Part shown: positions 40,158 to 48,121 of the stretch, in pieces
How positions within the stretch are numbered: position 1 is the first letter of the stretch
How the letters are laid out: every line of letters begins with the position of its first letter
Source: Streptomyces wuyuanensis
GTDB lineage: Bacteria; Actinomycetota; Actinomycetes; Streptomycetales; Streptomycetaceae
Direction of reading: 5' to 3'
DNA: 64,000 bases
Assembly (NCBI RefSeq): GCF_900103455.1
Contig: NZ_FNHI01000016.1
Location: forward strand, 1 to 64,000
Notes under the pieces: generated by a model
What the model saw: the letters and a program-made list of their open reading frames with translations, nothing else
Databases searched by the model: none
Told to the model about the DNA's origin: nothing
Position numbers and translations under genes: made by a program

Positions 40158-40184
40158 CGCGCGCGCCCGGGCCGAGCGCGCGCG
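40158..40184 (+). terminator. GC hairpin after CDF gene
   Basis: CGCGCGCGC (40158-40166) and GCGCGCGCG (40176-40184) can pair with a 9-nt loop, 29 bp after the CDF stop codon. No T-tract. Confidence 0.4.
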
Positions 40185-40275
40185 GGCCACGTCAGGCCGG
40201 CAGCTCCCACCCGCTCTCCGAGGGCTGCTAGATTGGCGCGGCCGAGTTCGTGCGGACCGAGAGGAGCTGAGGTTG

Positions 40276-40362
40276 ATGACGGTCGCAGTCGCCGCTGCCC
40301 TGCGCAGCGCCCCGTCCACCATCGACCTGCGGGTTCCCGACCGGCCGTGCTCCACGCGCTGA
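40276..40362 (+). CDS. possible 28-aa leader peptide
   Basis: An ATG at 40276 with GAGGAGCTGAGG upstream opens a 28-codon frame ending PDRPCSTR. TAGATT at 40229-40234 could be its -10 element. The strong ribosome binding site and the position 67 bp before the fusion enzyme suggest a leader peptide. The content (…TIDLRV…C) is vaguely like actinobacterial cysteine-responsive leaders, but the match is weak. No function is claimed. Confidence 0.35.
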   Translation: MTVAVAAALRSAPSTIDLRVPDRPCSTR

Positions 40363-40392
40363 GCCGATCCGTACGCTGAGCCGATCCGTACG
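40359..40392. repeat. 17-bp tandem duplication
   Basis: CTGAGCCGATCCGTACG occurs twice without spacing. The first copy holds the stop codon of the small ORF. It looks like a recent slippage duplication. Confidence 0.85.
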
Positions 40393-40429
40393 TCGGCCGG
40401 GACCCGTCTCATCCAAAGGGTTTCCCACG

Positions 40430-41683
40430 TTGTCCGACAACGCTTTTCATGACGCCTTCTTCGCCCTGCACCACGGGCTGCCCCGGCAGGGGCCCGGTTC
40501 CGACGCCACCACCCGCCGGCTGCTGAGCCTGGCCGGCCCCGTCCCGCCGCGTCCGCGCGTGCTCGACCTGGGCTGCGGACCCGGCCGTGCCGCACTGCTG
40601 CTGGCCGCCGAGGCCGGGGCCGAGGTGACCGCCGTGGACCTGCACGAGCCGTTCCTGGACGAGCTCAGGCAGGCGAGCGACGAGCGCGGTCTCGCCGAGC
40701 GCATCCGCACCGTCAGCGCCGACATGGCCGCACCGCCCTTCCCCGACGGGTCCTTCGACCTGGTCTGGGCCGAGAGCTCGGCGTACGCGATCGGCTTCGA
40801 CACGGCACTGCGCTCCTGGCGGCGCCTGCTCGCGCCGGGCGGCGCCCTGGTCCTCACCGAGTGCGAGTGGACCTGCGCCGAACCGAGCCCGCCCGCCCGT
40901 GCCTTCTGGGACGAGCACTATCCGCTGCGCACGACGGCGGCCAACGCGGCCGCGGCGGTCGGCGCCGGCTATCACGTGGCCGGGGTGCACCGCCAGCCCG
41001 AGAGCGACTGGCAGGAGTACTACGGCCCGCTCGGCGCCCGGGCCGCCGCGGTCGATCCGGAGACGGCGACTCCGGAAACGGCCGCCGCACTGGAGGCCGC
41101 CAGGGCGGAGATCGCGATGCGCCGTGACCACGGCGCGGAGTACGGCTACACCGGATACGTACTGCGGCCCGCCGACCCGCGCTGGCGGGTCCGGCCGGAG
41201 ACGGACGCCGACATCCCGGCGGTGCACGCCGTCAACGCGGCGGCCTTCCCGACAAACGCCGAGGCGGATCTCGTGGACGCGCTGCGGCGGGACCCTTCGG
41301 CGTGGCTGCCCGGGCTCTCCTGGGTGGCCGAGGCGCCGGACGGCTCCGTGGCGGCGTATGCGCTGCTCACCCGCTGCCTGGTCGGCGGCGAGCCCGCGCT
41401 GGCGCTGGCGCCCTGCGCCACCGCTCCGGAGCACCAGGGGCAGGGCGCGGGCTCCGCCGTGATCCGGGCGGCACTGGACGCCGCGCGGGCCGGGGGTGAG
41501 CGTCTGGTCGTGGTGCTGGGCCATCCGGAGTACTACCCCAGGTTCGGCTTCGGGCCCGCGTCACGGCTCGGCGTCCGGCCGGCCTTCGACGTTCCGGACG
41601 AGGCGATGATGGCCTTGGTGCTGGACGGTTCCGACACAGCACCACAGGGCATGATCACGTACCCGGAGGCGTTCCGGGTCTGA
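40430..41683 (+). CDS. methyltransferase-GNAT acetyltransferase fusion
   Basis: A 417-aa two-domain protein. Residues about 1-240 are a class I SAM methyltransferase, with motif I LDLGCGPGRAA (about 43-53) and the post-motif VDLHEPF. Residues about 250-417 are a GNAT N-acetyltransferase, with the acetyl-CoA loop TAPEHQGQGAGSAV and HPEYYPRFGFGPA, a pattern seen in YhbS-like GNATs. The same fusion occurs in other actinobacteria; substrates are unknown. The TTG start at 40430 has only a weak AAAGGG ten bases upstream. The gene is followed by a very strong hairpin. Confidence 0.82.
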   Translation: MSDNAFHDAFFALHHGLPRQGPGSDATTRRLLSLAGPVPPRPRVLDLGCGPGRAALLLAAEAGAEVTAVDLHEPFLDELRQASDERGLAERIRTVSADMAAPPFPDGSFDLVWAESSAYAIGFDTALRSWRRLLAPGGALVLTECEWTCAEPSPPARAFWDEHYPLRTTAANAAAAVGAGYHVAGVHRQPESDWQEYYGPLGARAAAVDPETATPETAAALEAARAEIAMRRDHGAEYGYTGYVLRPADPRWRVRPETDADIPAVHAVNAAAFPTNAEADLVDALRRDPSAWLPGLSWVAEAPDGSVAAYALLTRCLVGGEPALALAPCATAPEHQGQGAGSAVIRAALDAARAGGERLVVVLGHPEYYPRFGFGPASRLGVRPAFDVPDEAMMALVLDGSDTAPQGMITYPEAFRV

Positions 41684-41689
41684 GCCGCC

Positions 41690-41728
41690 GTCCGTGCCCG
41701 TCGTGCGCCTCGCACGACGGGCACGGAC
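41690..41728 (+). terminator. perfect 18-bp hairpin terminator
   Basis: GTCCGTGCCCGTCGTGCG (41690-41707) pairs without mismatch with CGCACGACGGGCACGGAC (41711-41728) across a 3-nt loop CCT, six bases after the stop of the fusion gene. It is the strongest hairpin noticed in the window. Confidence 0.85.
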
Positions 41729-41819
41729 ATGCCCAGGGGTGGTGAAGTGCGGACAAGCCGCTTTTGTACGGCAGACTGGGTGCGCCCCTCAGGGCCGAGG
41801 ACCGAAGCGAAGGATGGCC

Positions 41820-42413
41820 ATGCCGATCACACCCGCCACCGCGCCGAACAGCTCGTCTAACGGCACCACGCAGCAGATCCTGCTGGAACTGGTCGACGAG
41901 ACCGGCCGAACCATCGGCACCGCGGAGAAGCTCTCCGCCCATCAGGCGCCCGGACAGTTGCACCGGGCGTTCTCCGTGTTCCTGTTCGACGAGCACGGGC
42001 GGCTGCTGCTGCAGCGGCGCGCGCTCGGCAAGTACCACTCCCCCGGAGTCTGGTCGAACACCTGCTGCGGGCACCCTTACCCGGGCGAGGCCCCGTTCAC
42101 GGCCGCGGCCCGGCGCACGCACGAGGAGCTGGGCGTCTCGCCGTCGCTCCTGGCCGAGGCGGGCACCGTCCGCTACAACCATCCGGACCCGGCCTCGGGC
42201 CTGGTGGAGCAGGAGTTCAACCACCTCTTCGTGGGTCTGGTGCAGTCGCCGCTGCGGCCGGACCCCGAGGAGGTGGGCGAGACCGTGTTCGTGACCGCGG
42301 CGGAGCTGACGGAGCGGCATGCTCGGGACACGTTCTCGGCCTGGTTCATGACGGTGCTCGACTCGGCGCGTCCGGCGATCAGGGAACTGACGGGCCCGGT
42401 CGGAGGCTGGTGA
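41820..42413 (+). CDS. idi: isopentenyl-diphosphate delta-isomerase type 1
   Basis: A 197-aa Nudix-fold enzyme that interconverts IPP and DMAPP. The catalytic Cys lies in SNTCCGHP and the metal/glutamate motif in RRTHEELGV, with QEFNHLFVG further on. It supplies DMAPP for the polyprenyl synthase of the hopanoid operon 12 kb away, although it is a separate transcript. ATG 41820 has GAAGG six bases upstream; ATG 41814 lacks that spacing. Its last codons are part of an 18-bp tandem repeat. Confidence 0.95.
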   Translation: MPITPATAPNSSSNGTTQQILLELVDETGRTIGTAEKLSAHQAPGQLHRAFSVFLFDEHGRLLLQRRALGKYHSPGVWSNTCCGHPYPGEAPFTAAARRTHEELGVSPSLLAEAGTVRYNHPDPASGLVEQEFNHLFVGLVQSPLRPDPEEVGETVFVTAAELTERHARDTFSAWFMTVLDSARPAIRELTGPVGGW

Positions 42414-42449
42414 CCGGTCGGAGGCTGGAGACGGTCGGAGGCTGGAGAC
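42397..42449. repeat. three tandem copies of an 18-bp repeat at idi 3' end
   Basis: CGGTCGGAGGCTGGTGAC (42397-42414), CGGTCGGAGGCTGGAGAC (42415-42432) and GGTCGGAGGCTGGAGAC (42433-42449). The idi stop codon TGA lies in the first copy and differs from the others by one base. Confidence 0.9.
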
Positions 42450-42486
42450 CGGTGGCACTTCCGCGTGAGGCCGGCGGCGCGGCGCC

Positions 42487-43032
42487 CTACAGCGGTGCCG
42501 CGCCGCTCACGGGAACGAGCGGCAGTGCGGCCCAGATGATCTTTCCGCCGTTCGACGTGTGCTCGACGTCGCACTCGCCGCCCGCCTCGCGGGTGATCTC
42601 CTTGACGAGGAGCAGGCCCCGGCCACCCGTCTGGGCGGAGTCACTCTCCAGGGCCTTGGGCCGGTAGGGGTGGTTGTCCTCCACGGCCACCCGGATCCAC
42701 TCGGGGCCCACCGCGATCTCGACCGCCACCTCCGGGGAGAGCAGGGCCGCGTGCCGGACGGCGTTGGTGACGAGCTCGGACACGATCAGCAGCAGTCCCT
42801 GCAGGACCTCGTCGTGGACCGGTACGCCCTGACGGCGGACCAGATCGCGAACGGCGTGCCGGGCCTGCGGTACGGACACGTCGAGTGCGGGTGCGGTGAA
42901 CCGCCAGACGCCTTCGTACGACAGTGGCCGGGCCGGGACGCTCCCGGGGCTCTCCATAGTCCCGCACCCCACCCTCGTGAAACGTCGCTGGGAACTGTTG
43001 TGTACACGAGTGTTGGGAATGGGCTGGTCCAT
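42487..43032 (-). CDS. ATP-binding protein, RsbW/SpoIIAB-like anti-sigma kinase fold
   Basis: A 181-aa GHKL ATPase of the histidine-kinase-like type abundant in Streptomyces. The N-box is SELVTNAVRHA (about 89-99), a G1-like segment is VEDNHPYRP, and the G2 box is TGGRGLLLV. No histidine phosphoacceptor domain is present, so it may act as an anti-sigma factor or serine kinase. The partner is not encoded here. ATG 43032 is one option. ATG 42957, 25 codons downstream, is an alternative, since the first residues are not conserved-looking and neither has a strong ribosome binding site. Confidence 0.82.
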   Translation of the reverse strand: MDQPIPNTRVHNSSQRRFTRVGCGTMESPGSVPARPLSYEGVWRFTAPALDVSVPQARHAVRDLVRRQGVPVHDEVLQGLLLIVSELVTNAVRHAALLSPEVAVEIAVGPEWIRVAVEDNHPYRPKALESDSAQTGGRGLLLVKEITREAGGECDVEHTSNGGKIIWAALPLVPVSGAAPL

Positions 43033-43101
43033 ACCGGGCTGCTGACCAGAAGTCAGCTCCTATCGACAGTTCCGGACCGGGATATTGCTTTCCGGTCAGC
43101 T

Positions 43102-43752
43102 CTACGATCGATCGGGATTCTCTTCTGACGACCTCTCGGGCAGGTCGGCGGCGCCCGTACGGGGCGCCCCGCCGCCCCCTCCGGCCGGCCCGCCGTCCGT
43201 GACCATCTCGACGATCCGGCGGCCGCCCACACCGATCGCGATCAGACCCAGCCCGTCGAAGAGCAGGGCCAGCGAGAAGAACGTGCCGAGGACGTAGCGG
43301 CTGCTCTCGGGCCAGTTCACGAGCACCAGGACGCCCAGCAGGAGACCGAATGCGCCCTGGAGCAGGGTCCAGCCGAACTGCGGCCCCCGCACCACGAGAC
43401 TGCCCACCAGCCGGAACAGTCCGCCGGTCAGGAAGAGCAGCGCGGCGAACATCGTCAGCGCCTCCGCACTGCCCTCCGGGTGGCGGATGACGACCACACC
43501 GGCCGCGATGTTCAGGGCGGCGACGACGACGCCCAGCCAGAAGAAGCTGCTGCCGCGCGATTCGACGGCGTGGAGAAGCCCGACGAGCCCGCCGACGAGC
43601 AGCAGCCAGCCGAACAGCAGCATCGAGGTGAGGGTGGCGACGCCGACGTAGACGAGGCCCACGATCCCGGCGATCACGAGGATCACCCCGAGGGCCGCCA
43701 GCCAGCCGAAGCTGCGGCGGAGCTTTCGGCTCTCCTGGGCGGGACCGGTCAT
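43102..43752 (-). CDS. HdeD family membrane protein
   Basis: A 216-aa integral membrane protein with six predicted membrane segments in pairs (for example WLAALGVILVIAGIVGLVYV and MLLFGWLLLVGGLVGLLHAV). The internal repeat of this unit is typical of HdeD, described in enterobacteria as an acid-resistance membrane protein; its role in Streptomyces is unknown. The C-terminal tail is Gly-rich and hydrophilic. ATG with GAGGAGG seven bases upstream. It is divergent from the enoyl-CoA hydratase gene. Confidence 0.88.
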   Translation of the reverse strand: MTGPAQESRKLRRSFGWLAALGVILVIAGIVGLVYVGVATLTSMLLFGWLLLVGGLVGLLHAVESRGSSFFWLGVVVAALNIAAGVVVIRHPEGSAEALTMFAALLFLTGGLFRLVGSLVVRGPQFGWTLLQGAFGLLLGVLVLVNWPESSRYVLGTFFSLALLFDGLGLIAIGVGGRRIVEMVTDGGPAGGGGGAPRTGAADLPERSSEENPDRS

Positions 43753-43907
43753 GGGTGCCTCCTCCTCGTGCCCCTCCCCGGTCGCTGTCGTCCTCGCCTG
43801 GCTCCGGCCGTCGTGGCCGCTTCTCCGTCGCCGTCGTCACTGCCTCGCCGCCGGCCCCGGCGCCCTTCCTGATCATAGGTAGAGGTCCGGCGGATAGCAT
43901 CCGGCGC

Positions 43908-44684
43908 ATGGACCGGACGAACGAGGCGCACGAGGCGGAGCCGGGGGTCCGGCACACGGTGGCGGACGGGGTCGCGACCGTGGTGATCAGCCATCCCGCC
44001 AGGCGGAACGCGATGACGGCCGCGATGTGGCGGGAACTGCCCGGGCTGCTGGACGGACTGGGCCGCGACCCCGCCGTACGGGTACTGGTGCTGACGGGCG
44101 ACGGCGGCACCTTCTGCGCGGGTGCCGACATCACCTCCCTCAGCGCGGCCGCCACGGAGGAGTCACCGCAGGAGCTGGCCGTACGGGCCGAGGAAGCGCT
44201 CGCGGCGTTCCCCAAGCCGTCGCTGGCGGCGGTGCGCGGCTACTGCGTGGGTGGCGGCTGCCAGCTGGCGGCCGCCTGCGATCTGCGCTTCGCCGAGGAG
44301 GGTGCCTCCTTCGGGATCACCCCGGCGAAGCTCGGCATCGTCTATCCGGCGTCCTCGACCCGGCGGCTCGTCTCGCTCGTGGGTCCGGCCACCGCGAAGT
44401 ACCTCCTGTTCTCCGGCGAGTTGGTCGGGACGGAGCGGGCGCTGCGCACCGGACTGGTGGACGAGGTGCTGCCCGCGGGCGAACTGGGCAAGCGGGTGGC
44501 CGAGTTCACCCGGGTGCTGGCGGCCCGCTCACAGCTGACGCAGGCCGCCGCGAAGGAGTTCGCCGCGGGACGCACGGACCGTGCCCCCCACTGGGCGGAG
44601 CAGGCGCGCGGGAGCGGCGACACCGAGGAGGGGATCGCCGCCTTCCTCGAGCGCAGGGCGCCGCGCTTCACCTGGAGCGTGTGA
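43908..44684 (+). CDS. enoyl-CoA hydratase/isomerase family protein
   Basis: A 258-aa crotonase-fold enzyme. The oxyanion-hole segments are GTFCAGADIT (about 63-72) and VRGYCVGGGCQLAAACD (about 105-121); the latter is the crotonase signature. Catalytic Glu residues of true hydratases are not both clear at the expected places, so isomerase, hydrolase or lyase activity is also possible. TAGCAT (43895-43900) lies 7 nt before the ATG and no ribosome binding site is seen, so the gene is probably leaderless. It converges on the DJ-1/PfpI gene. Confidence 0.85.
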   Translation: MDRTNEAHEAEPGVRHTVADGVATVVISHPARRNAMTAAMWRELPGLLDGLGRDPAVRVLVLTGDGGTFCAGADITSLSAAATEESPQELAVRAEEALAAFPKPSLAAVRGYCVGGGCQLAAACDLRFAEEGASFGITPAKLGIVYPASSTRRLVSLVGPATAKYLLFSGELVGTERALRTGLVDEVLPAGELGKRVAEFTRVLAARSQLTQAAAKEFAAGRTDRAPHWAEQARGSGDTEEGIAAFLERRAPRFTWSV

Positions 44685-44826
44685 GACCGGGCGGCCGGAC
44701 GGGTCGGGCCTGCCGTCGCCCGGGACCGCGGGGTCCGGACGGCCGGGGGGCCGGGGGGCCGAGGCGAGGGGCCGCGCGCCGGAGCCGCGCCGGGGGATCA
44801 GGCGTCCGGGCAGGACCGAGCGGCGG

Positions 44827-45471
44827 TCAGGCGTCCGCTCCCAGGACCAGCCCCGCGTGGGTGCGCCACTGCGCCACCATCTGCTCAGGGGCCTTGTCCG
44901 GAGATCCGGCGTCGTACGGGGGCTGCGGGTCGTACTCGGTCAGCAGCTGGACCGTCTGGGCGACCTCGTCGCCCGCGATGCGGCCGAGCAGGTGGAGCGC
45001 CATGTCGATCCCGGACGAGACGCCCGCGGCCGTGACGTACTTGCCGTCGAAGACGACGCGCTCGCCGGTCGGCTCGGCGCCGAAGGGCACGATGTCCTCC
45101 AGGGCGAGCCAGTGGGACGTGGCCCGGCGCCCTTCGAGCAGTCCGGCCGCGGCCAGCAGATGCGAACCGGTGCACACGGACGTGGTCCAGGTGCTGGTCG
45201 CGTCGGCCGTGCGCAGCCAGTCGAGGATCGTCTCGTCGAGCATCGCCCGCCGTGAGCCGGGACCACCCGGGACGAGCACGATGTCGGGCCGGGCCACCTC
45301 GTGCAGCGCACGGTCGGCGACCATCACGAGAGTGCCCTGGTCGTTGCGTACGGGACCGGCCTCCTTGGCGACGAACACGGTCTCCGCCCCGGGCAGACGG
45401 GAGAGCAGCTCGTAGGGGCCGACGGCGTCGAGGCTGGTGAAACCGTCGTAGAGCACGATGGCGATCTGCAT
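44827..45471 (-). CDS. DJ-1/PfpI family protein (isonitrile hydratase-like)
   Basis: A 214-aa class I glutamine-amidotransferase-like protein. The nucleophile elbow is SVCTGSHLLAAAG with Cys100, and VPGGPGSR is the early glycine-rich turn. Nearest named relatives are isonitrile hydratases (InhA) and the sensor domains of GlxA regulators. The next gene upstream on the same strand is a GlxA regulator with the same domain, suggesting a duplicated or functionally linked pair. ATG start follows a 9-bp repeat array. The substrate is unknown. Confidence 0.85.
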   Translation of the reverse strand: MQIAIVLYDGFTSLDAVGPYELLSRLPGAETVFVAKEAGPVRNDQGTLVMVADRALHEVARPDIVLVPGGPGSRRAMLDETILDWLRTADATSTWTTSVCTGSHLLAAAGLLEGRRATSHWLALEDIVPFGAEPTGERVVFDGKYVTAAGVSSGIDMALHLLGRIAGDEVAQTVQLLTEYDPQPPYDAGSPDKAPEQMVAQWRTHAGLVLGADA

Positions 45472-45498
45472 GGCGGGGTCCTTTCGGCGGTCGTTCTC

Positions 45499-45525
45499 GC
45501 GGTCGTTGCGGTCGTTGCGGTCGTT
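45499..45525. repeat. 9-bp tandem repeat
   Basis: GCGGTCGTT is present three times in tandem, and once more at 45487-45495, separated by CTC. It sits between the GlxA regulator and the DJ-1 gene, just upstream of the latter. Confidence 0.8.
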
Positions 45526-45601
45526 GTGGCCGGTGGTCGCCCCGGCAGGGCCGGGGCCGCGGTCCTCCTCGTGCGGGCTCGGGGCCGGGCGGTCGGCAGG
45601 G

Positions 45602-46564
45602 TCAGCGGGCTGGCACGTGGAAGCGGCGCCGGTACTCGGCGGGGGCCGTGCCGAGGGTCTTCACGAAGGCGCGGCGCATCGCCTCGGGCGTCCCGTATCC
45701 GCAGGCCCGGGAGACCTCCTCGATCCCGTGGCCGGTGTCCTCCAGCAGCCGGCGGGCGTGCTCGAGGCGCACCCGGTCGACGTACCTCCCCGGCGTGGTC
45801 CCGGTCTCGGCGCGGAACGCGCGGGCGAACTGACGGGGCGAGAGCCTGGCCAGCCCGGCCAGCGCCTCCACGGACAGATCGCCGTCCGGGTGGTCGGTGA
45901 TGTACTGCTGCACGTCGCGCAGCGGTTCACGCCGGGCGCTCTGGGCGGCGAGCTGGGCGCTGAACTGGGACTGATTGCCGGGCCGGCGCAGGAACACCAC
46001 GAGATGGCGGGCGATGGTCAGCGCCGTCCTGCGCCCCAGGTCCTCCTCGACGAGGGCGAGCGCCAGGTCGATGCCCGCGGTGACCCCGGCCGAGGTGGCG
46101 AGCGAACCGTCCCGTACGAAGATCGGCTCGGGGTCCACCTCGACCTCGGGGTAGGAGCGGGCGAGCTGGTCGCAGACGGACCAGTGGGTGGTCACCCTGT
46201 GCCCGTCGAGCAGCCCGGCCTCGGCCAGCAGCAGGGCTCCCGTGCACACCGAGACGAGGCGGTTGGCCCTCCCGGCGTGGCCGCGCAGCCAGTCGACCAG
46301 CGAGGGCTCGGGCCGGCGCGTGCCCTCCCCGCCCGGCACGATCAGCGTGTGCGGCGGAGCGCAGTCGCCGAGGGCGGCGTCGGGGACGACCGTGAGCCCG
46401 CTGGAGGTGCGCACGGGGCCGCCGTCGAGCGAGGCGGTGCGGACGGCGTACCGGAACGGCGCGTGAGGAGCCTGGTTGGCGCCGGTGAAGACCTCGACCG
46501 GGCCGGTCACGTCGAGGCTCTGCACTCCGTCGAAGAGCACCACGAGCACGGTTCGCTGCTGCAT
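45602..46564 (-). CDS. GlxA family AraC-type transcriptional regulator
   Basis: A 320-aa regulator with an N-terminal DJ-1/PfpI domain (nucleophile-like Cys107 in SVCTGALLLAEAG) and a C-terminal AraC helix-turn-helix domain (about 215-318, including LSPRQFARAFRAETG and ACGYGTPEAMRRAF). It probably senses a small molecule and controls the adjacent DJ-1 gene 130 bp downstream. ATG 46564 gives the normal family length, although the frame stays open much further upstream through the 129-bp repeats. This is repeat-driven and not a real extension. Confidence 0.9.
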   Translation of the reverse strand: MQQRTVLVVLFDGVQSLDVTGPVEVFTGANQAPHAPFRYAVRTASLDGGPVRTSSGLTVVPDAALGDCAPPHTLIVPGGEGTRRPEPSLVDWLRGHAGRANRLVSVCTGALLLAEAGLLDGHRVTTHWSVCDQLARSYPEVEVDPEPIFVRDGSLATSAGVTAGIDLALALVEEDLGRRTALTIARHLVVFLRRPGNQSQFSAQLAAQSARREPLRDVQQYITDHPDGDLSVEALAGLARLSPRQFARAFRAETGTTPGRYVDRVRLEHARRLLEDTGHGIEEVSRACGYGTPEAMRRAFVKTLGTAPAEYRRRFHVPAR

Positions 46565-46641
46565 GCGTCCATCGTCCCGGCCGCCGACTGATGACCGCAA
46601 TGACGAGAACCCCACCTTTCCTGCCATCGATCCGGGCGAGT

Positions 46642-47016
46642 GAGCCGAAGGGGCGCGTGGGCGTCGAAAGGGAGGACGCGCGCAGGCCCCGAGGCACGAG
46701 GGACCGAGCACGAACGACCGTCGACGCACACCCAAGCGCCCCCGAGGCGAACCGAGAAGGCCACGGGAGCGAGCCGAAGGGGCGCGTGGGCGTCGAAAGG
46801 GAGAACGCGCGCAGGCCCCGAGGCACGAGGGACCGAGCACGAACGACCGTCGACGCACACCCAAGCGCCCCCGAGGCGAGCCGAGAAGGCCACGGGAGCG
46901 AGCCGAAGGGGCGCGTGGGCGTCGAAAGGGAGAACGCGCGCAGGCCCCGAGGCACGAGGGACCGAGCACGAACGACCGTCGACGCACACCCAAGCGCCCC
47001 GGAGGCGAACCGAGAA
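46642..47016. repeat. three 129-bp tandem repeats
   Basis: Copies start at 46642, 46771 and 46900 (the last has 117 of 129 bp) and are nearly identical. They are purine-rich on the plus strand (recurrent GAGG, GAGCCGAAGG and CGAGGGACCGAGCACGAACG) and lie between two divergent genes. As 129 is a multiple of three, several frames remain open on both strands, but there is no ribosome binding site or known product. The function is unknown. Confidence 0.92.
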
Positions 47017-47048
47017 CGAGAGAGAGACGCCCCCTCGCCTTCACGTCG

Positions 47049-47068
47049 TACCGACCAGTCGGTAACGT
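47049..47068 (+). promoter_or_regulatory. TetR-like operator overlapping a leaderless promoter
   Basis: TACCGAC-CA-GTCGGTA (47049-47064) is a palindrome with perfect 7-bp arms. Its right end overlaps the -10 element TAACGT (47063-47068), which lies 6 nt before the ATG at 47075. The sequence type ACCGACCxGTCGGT is common for TetR-family repressors, and binding would block transcription directly. Confidence 0.6.
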
Positions 47069-47074
47069 GCGGGC

Positions 47075-47935
47075 ATGAGCTCTCTGCACCCGCGCGCGGG
47101 ACGCCGCTGCCACAACGCCGTCAACCCGCTCCACTCCACCGTGTACTTCTCGCCCGACTACGCGAAGGAACTCGCGGGGATCGGCGTGGAGGACACCAGC
47201 GCCGCCTACTTCGCCGGCCGGGCGGCGGCCCTGGGGGCGGTCGGGCCCGGCACGGTCACGGCCACGTTCTACAACTTCAGCCACGAGCTGATCGCCCGGC
47301 ACCTCCCGGCCGTCTGGGACACCGCCTCCCCCGCCACGGTGCTGGCCGCCCGTATGCGGGCGGTGGACGCGACCCTGCGCCGGCTGCTCGGCGACGCCAT
47401 CACCTCACCGGAGATGGCGGAGGCCGCCCGCCTGGCACTGCGCGCCACCGAGGCCTGCTCGCGGCCCGCCCGTCCGCTGTACGCCGCGCACGCCGATCTG
47501 CCGGTGCCCGAGGAACCGCACCTCGCCTTCTGGCACGCGGCGACCCTGCTGCGCGAGCACCGCGGCGACGGCCATCTCACCGCGCTGCTGTCCGCCGGGC
47601 TCGACCCGCTGGAGGCGCTGGTCAGCCACACCGCGACCGGCAAGGGCATGTCCCCGCGATGGATCCTCGCCAGCCGCGGCTGGCGGCGAACCGACTGGGA
47701 GGCGGCCTCCGATCGGCTGCGTGAACGGGGACTGCTCGACGCCGACGGCGAGCTGACCGAGGCGGGCACGGCGCTCCGCGCGGACGTGGAGGAGCACACC
47801 GACCGGCTCGATCTCGCCCCGTACGAGCACCTGGGCGCGCCGGGCGTCGAACGCCTCACCGAACTCGGCCGCGGTTTCCTCATGGCGGCCGCCGCGGCCG
47901 GCGCGTTTCCCGACGACCTGACCGGCAGGGGCTGA
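47075..47935 (+). CDS. SCO6745 family protein
   Basis: A 286-aa protein of the family I know as SCO6745, which is uncharacterised but widespread in actinobacteria. It is predicted to be all-alpha, with the C-terminal third resembling a winged helix (RGWRRTDWEAASDRLRERG). A conserved N-terminal NPLHSTVYFSP and a central SHTATGKG segment are visible. A helix-turn-helix or ligand-binding role is possible but not shown. The gene appears leaderless and carries a TetR-like operator over its -10 element, so it is probably induced by a small molecule through an unlinked repressor. Confidence 0.8.
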   Translation: MSSLHPRAGRRCHNAVNPLHSTVYFSPDYAKELAGIGVEDTSAAYFAGRAAALGAVGPGTVTATFYNFSHELIARHLPAVWDTASPATVLAARMRAVDATLRRLLGDAITSPEMAEAARLALRATEACSRPARPLYAAHADLPVPEEPHLAFWHAATLLREHRGDGHLTALLSAGLDPLEALVSHTATGKGMSPRWILASRGWRRTDWEAASDRLRERGLLDADGELTEAGTALRADVEEHTDRLDLAPYEHLGAPGVERLTELGRGFLMAAAAAGAFPDDLTGRG

Positions 47936-48121
47936 CCGGCAGGGTCAACCCGTCCGAGGGGGCCGGCCGGGGCTCCCCCCGCCGGGCCGGCGCACGGACC
48001 GGCACGGGTCCCGGAGCCGGCCCGCGGAAGCACGCCGGCACGGGCGGGCGGACGTTTGGCTGCACGGGACACGGCAACCCGGAACCGAGCACGACAACGT
48101 GTTCGAACCCAGGAGGCAACC

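Noticed and set aside
46642..47016. CRISPR array
   Set aside because: The unit is 129 bp with no unique spacers between copies.
45602..47302. A 566-codon open frame on the minus strand that would extend the GlxA regulator through the repeats
   Set aside because: The extra part is translated tandem repeat without homology or a suitable start, while ATG 46564 gives the normal family length.
46591..47724. Long plus-strand open frames through the 129-bp repeats
   Set aside because: The repeat length is divisible by three and the composition is high GC, so open frames arise automatically; no ribosome binding site is present and they run into the real SCO6745-family gene in a different frame.
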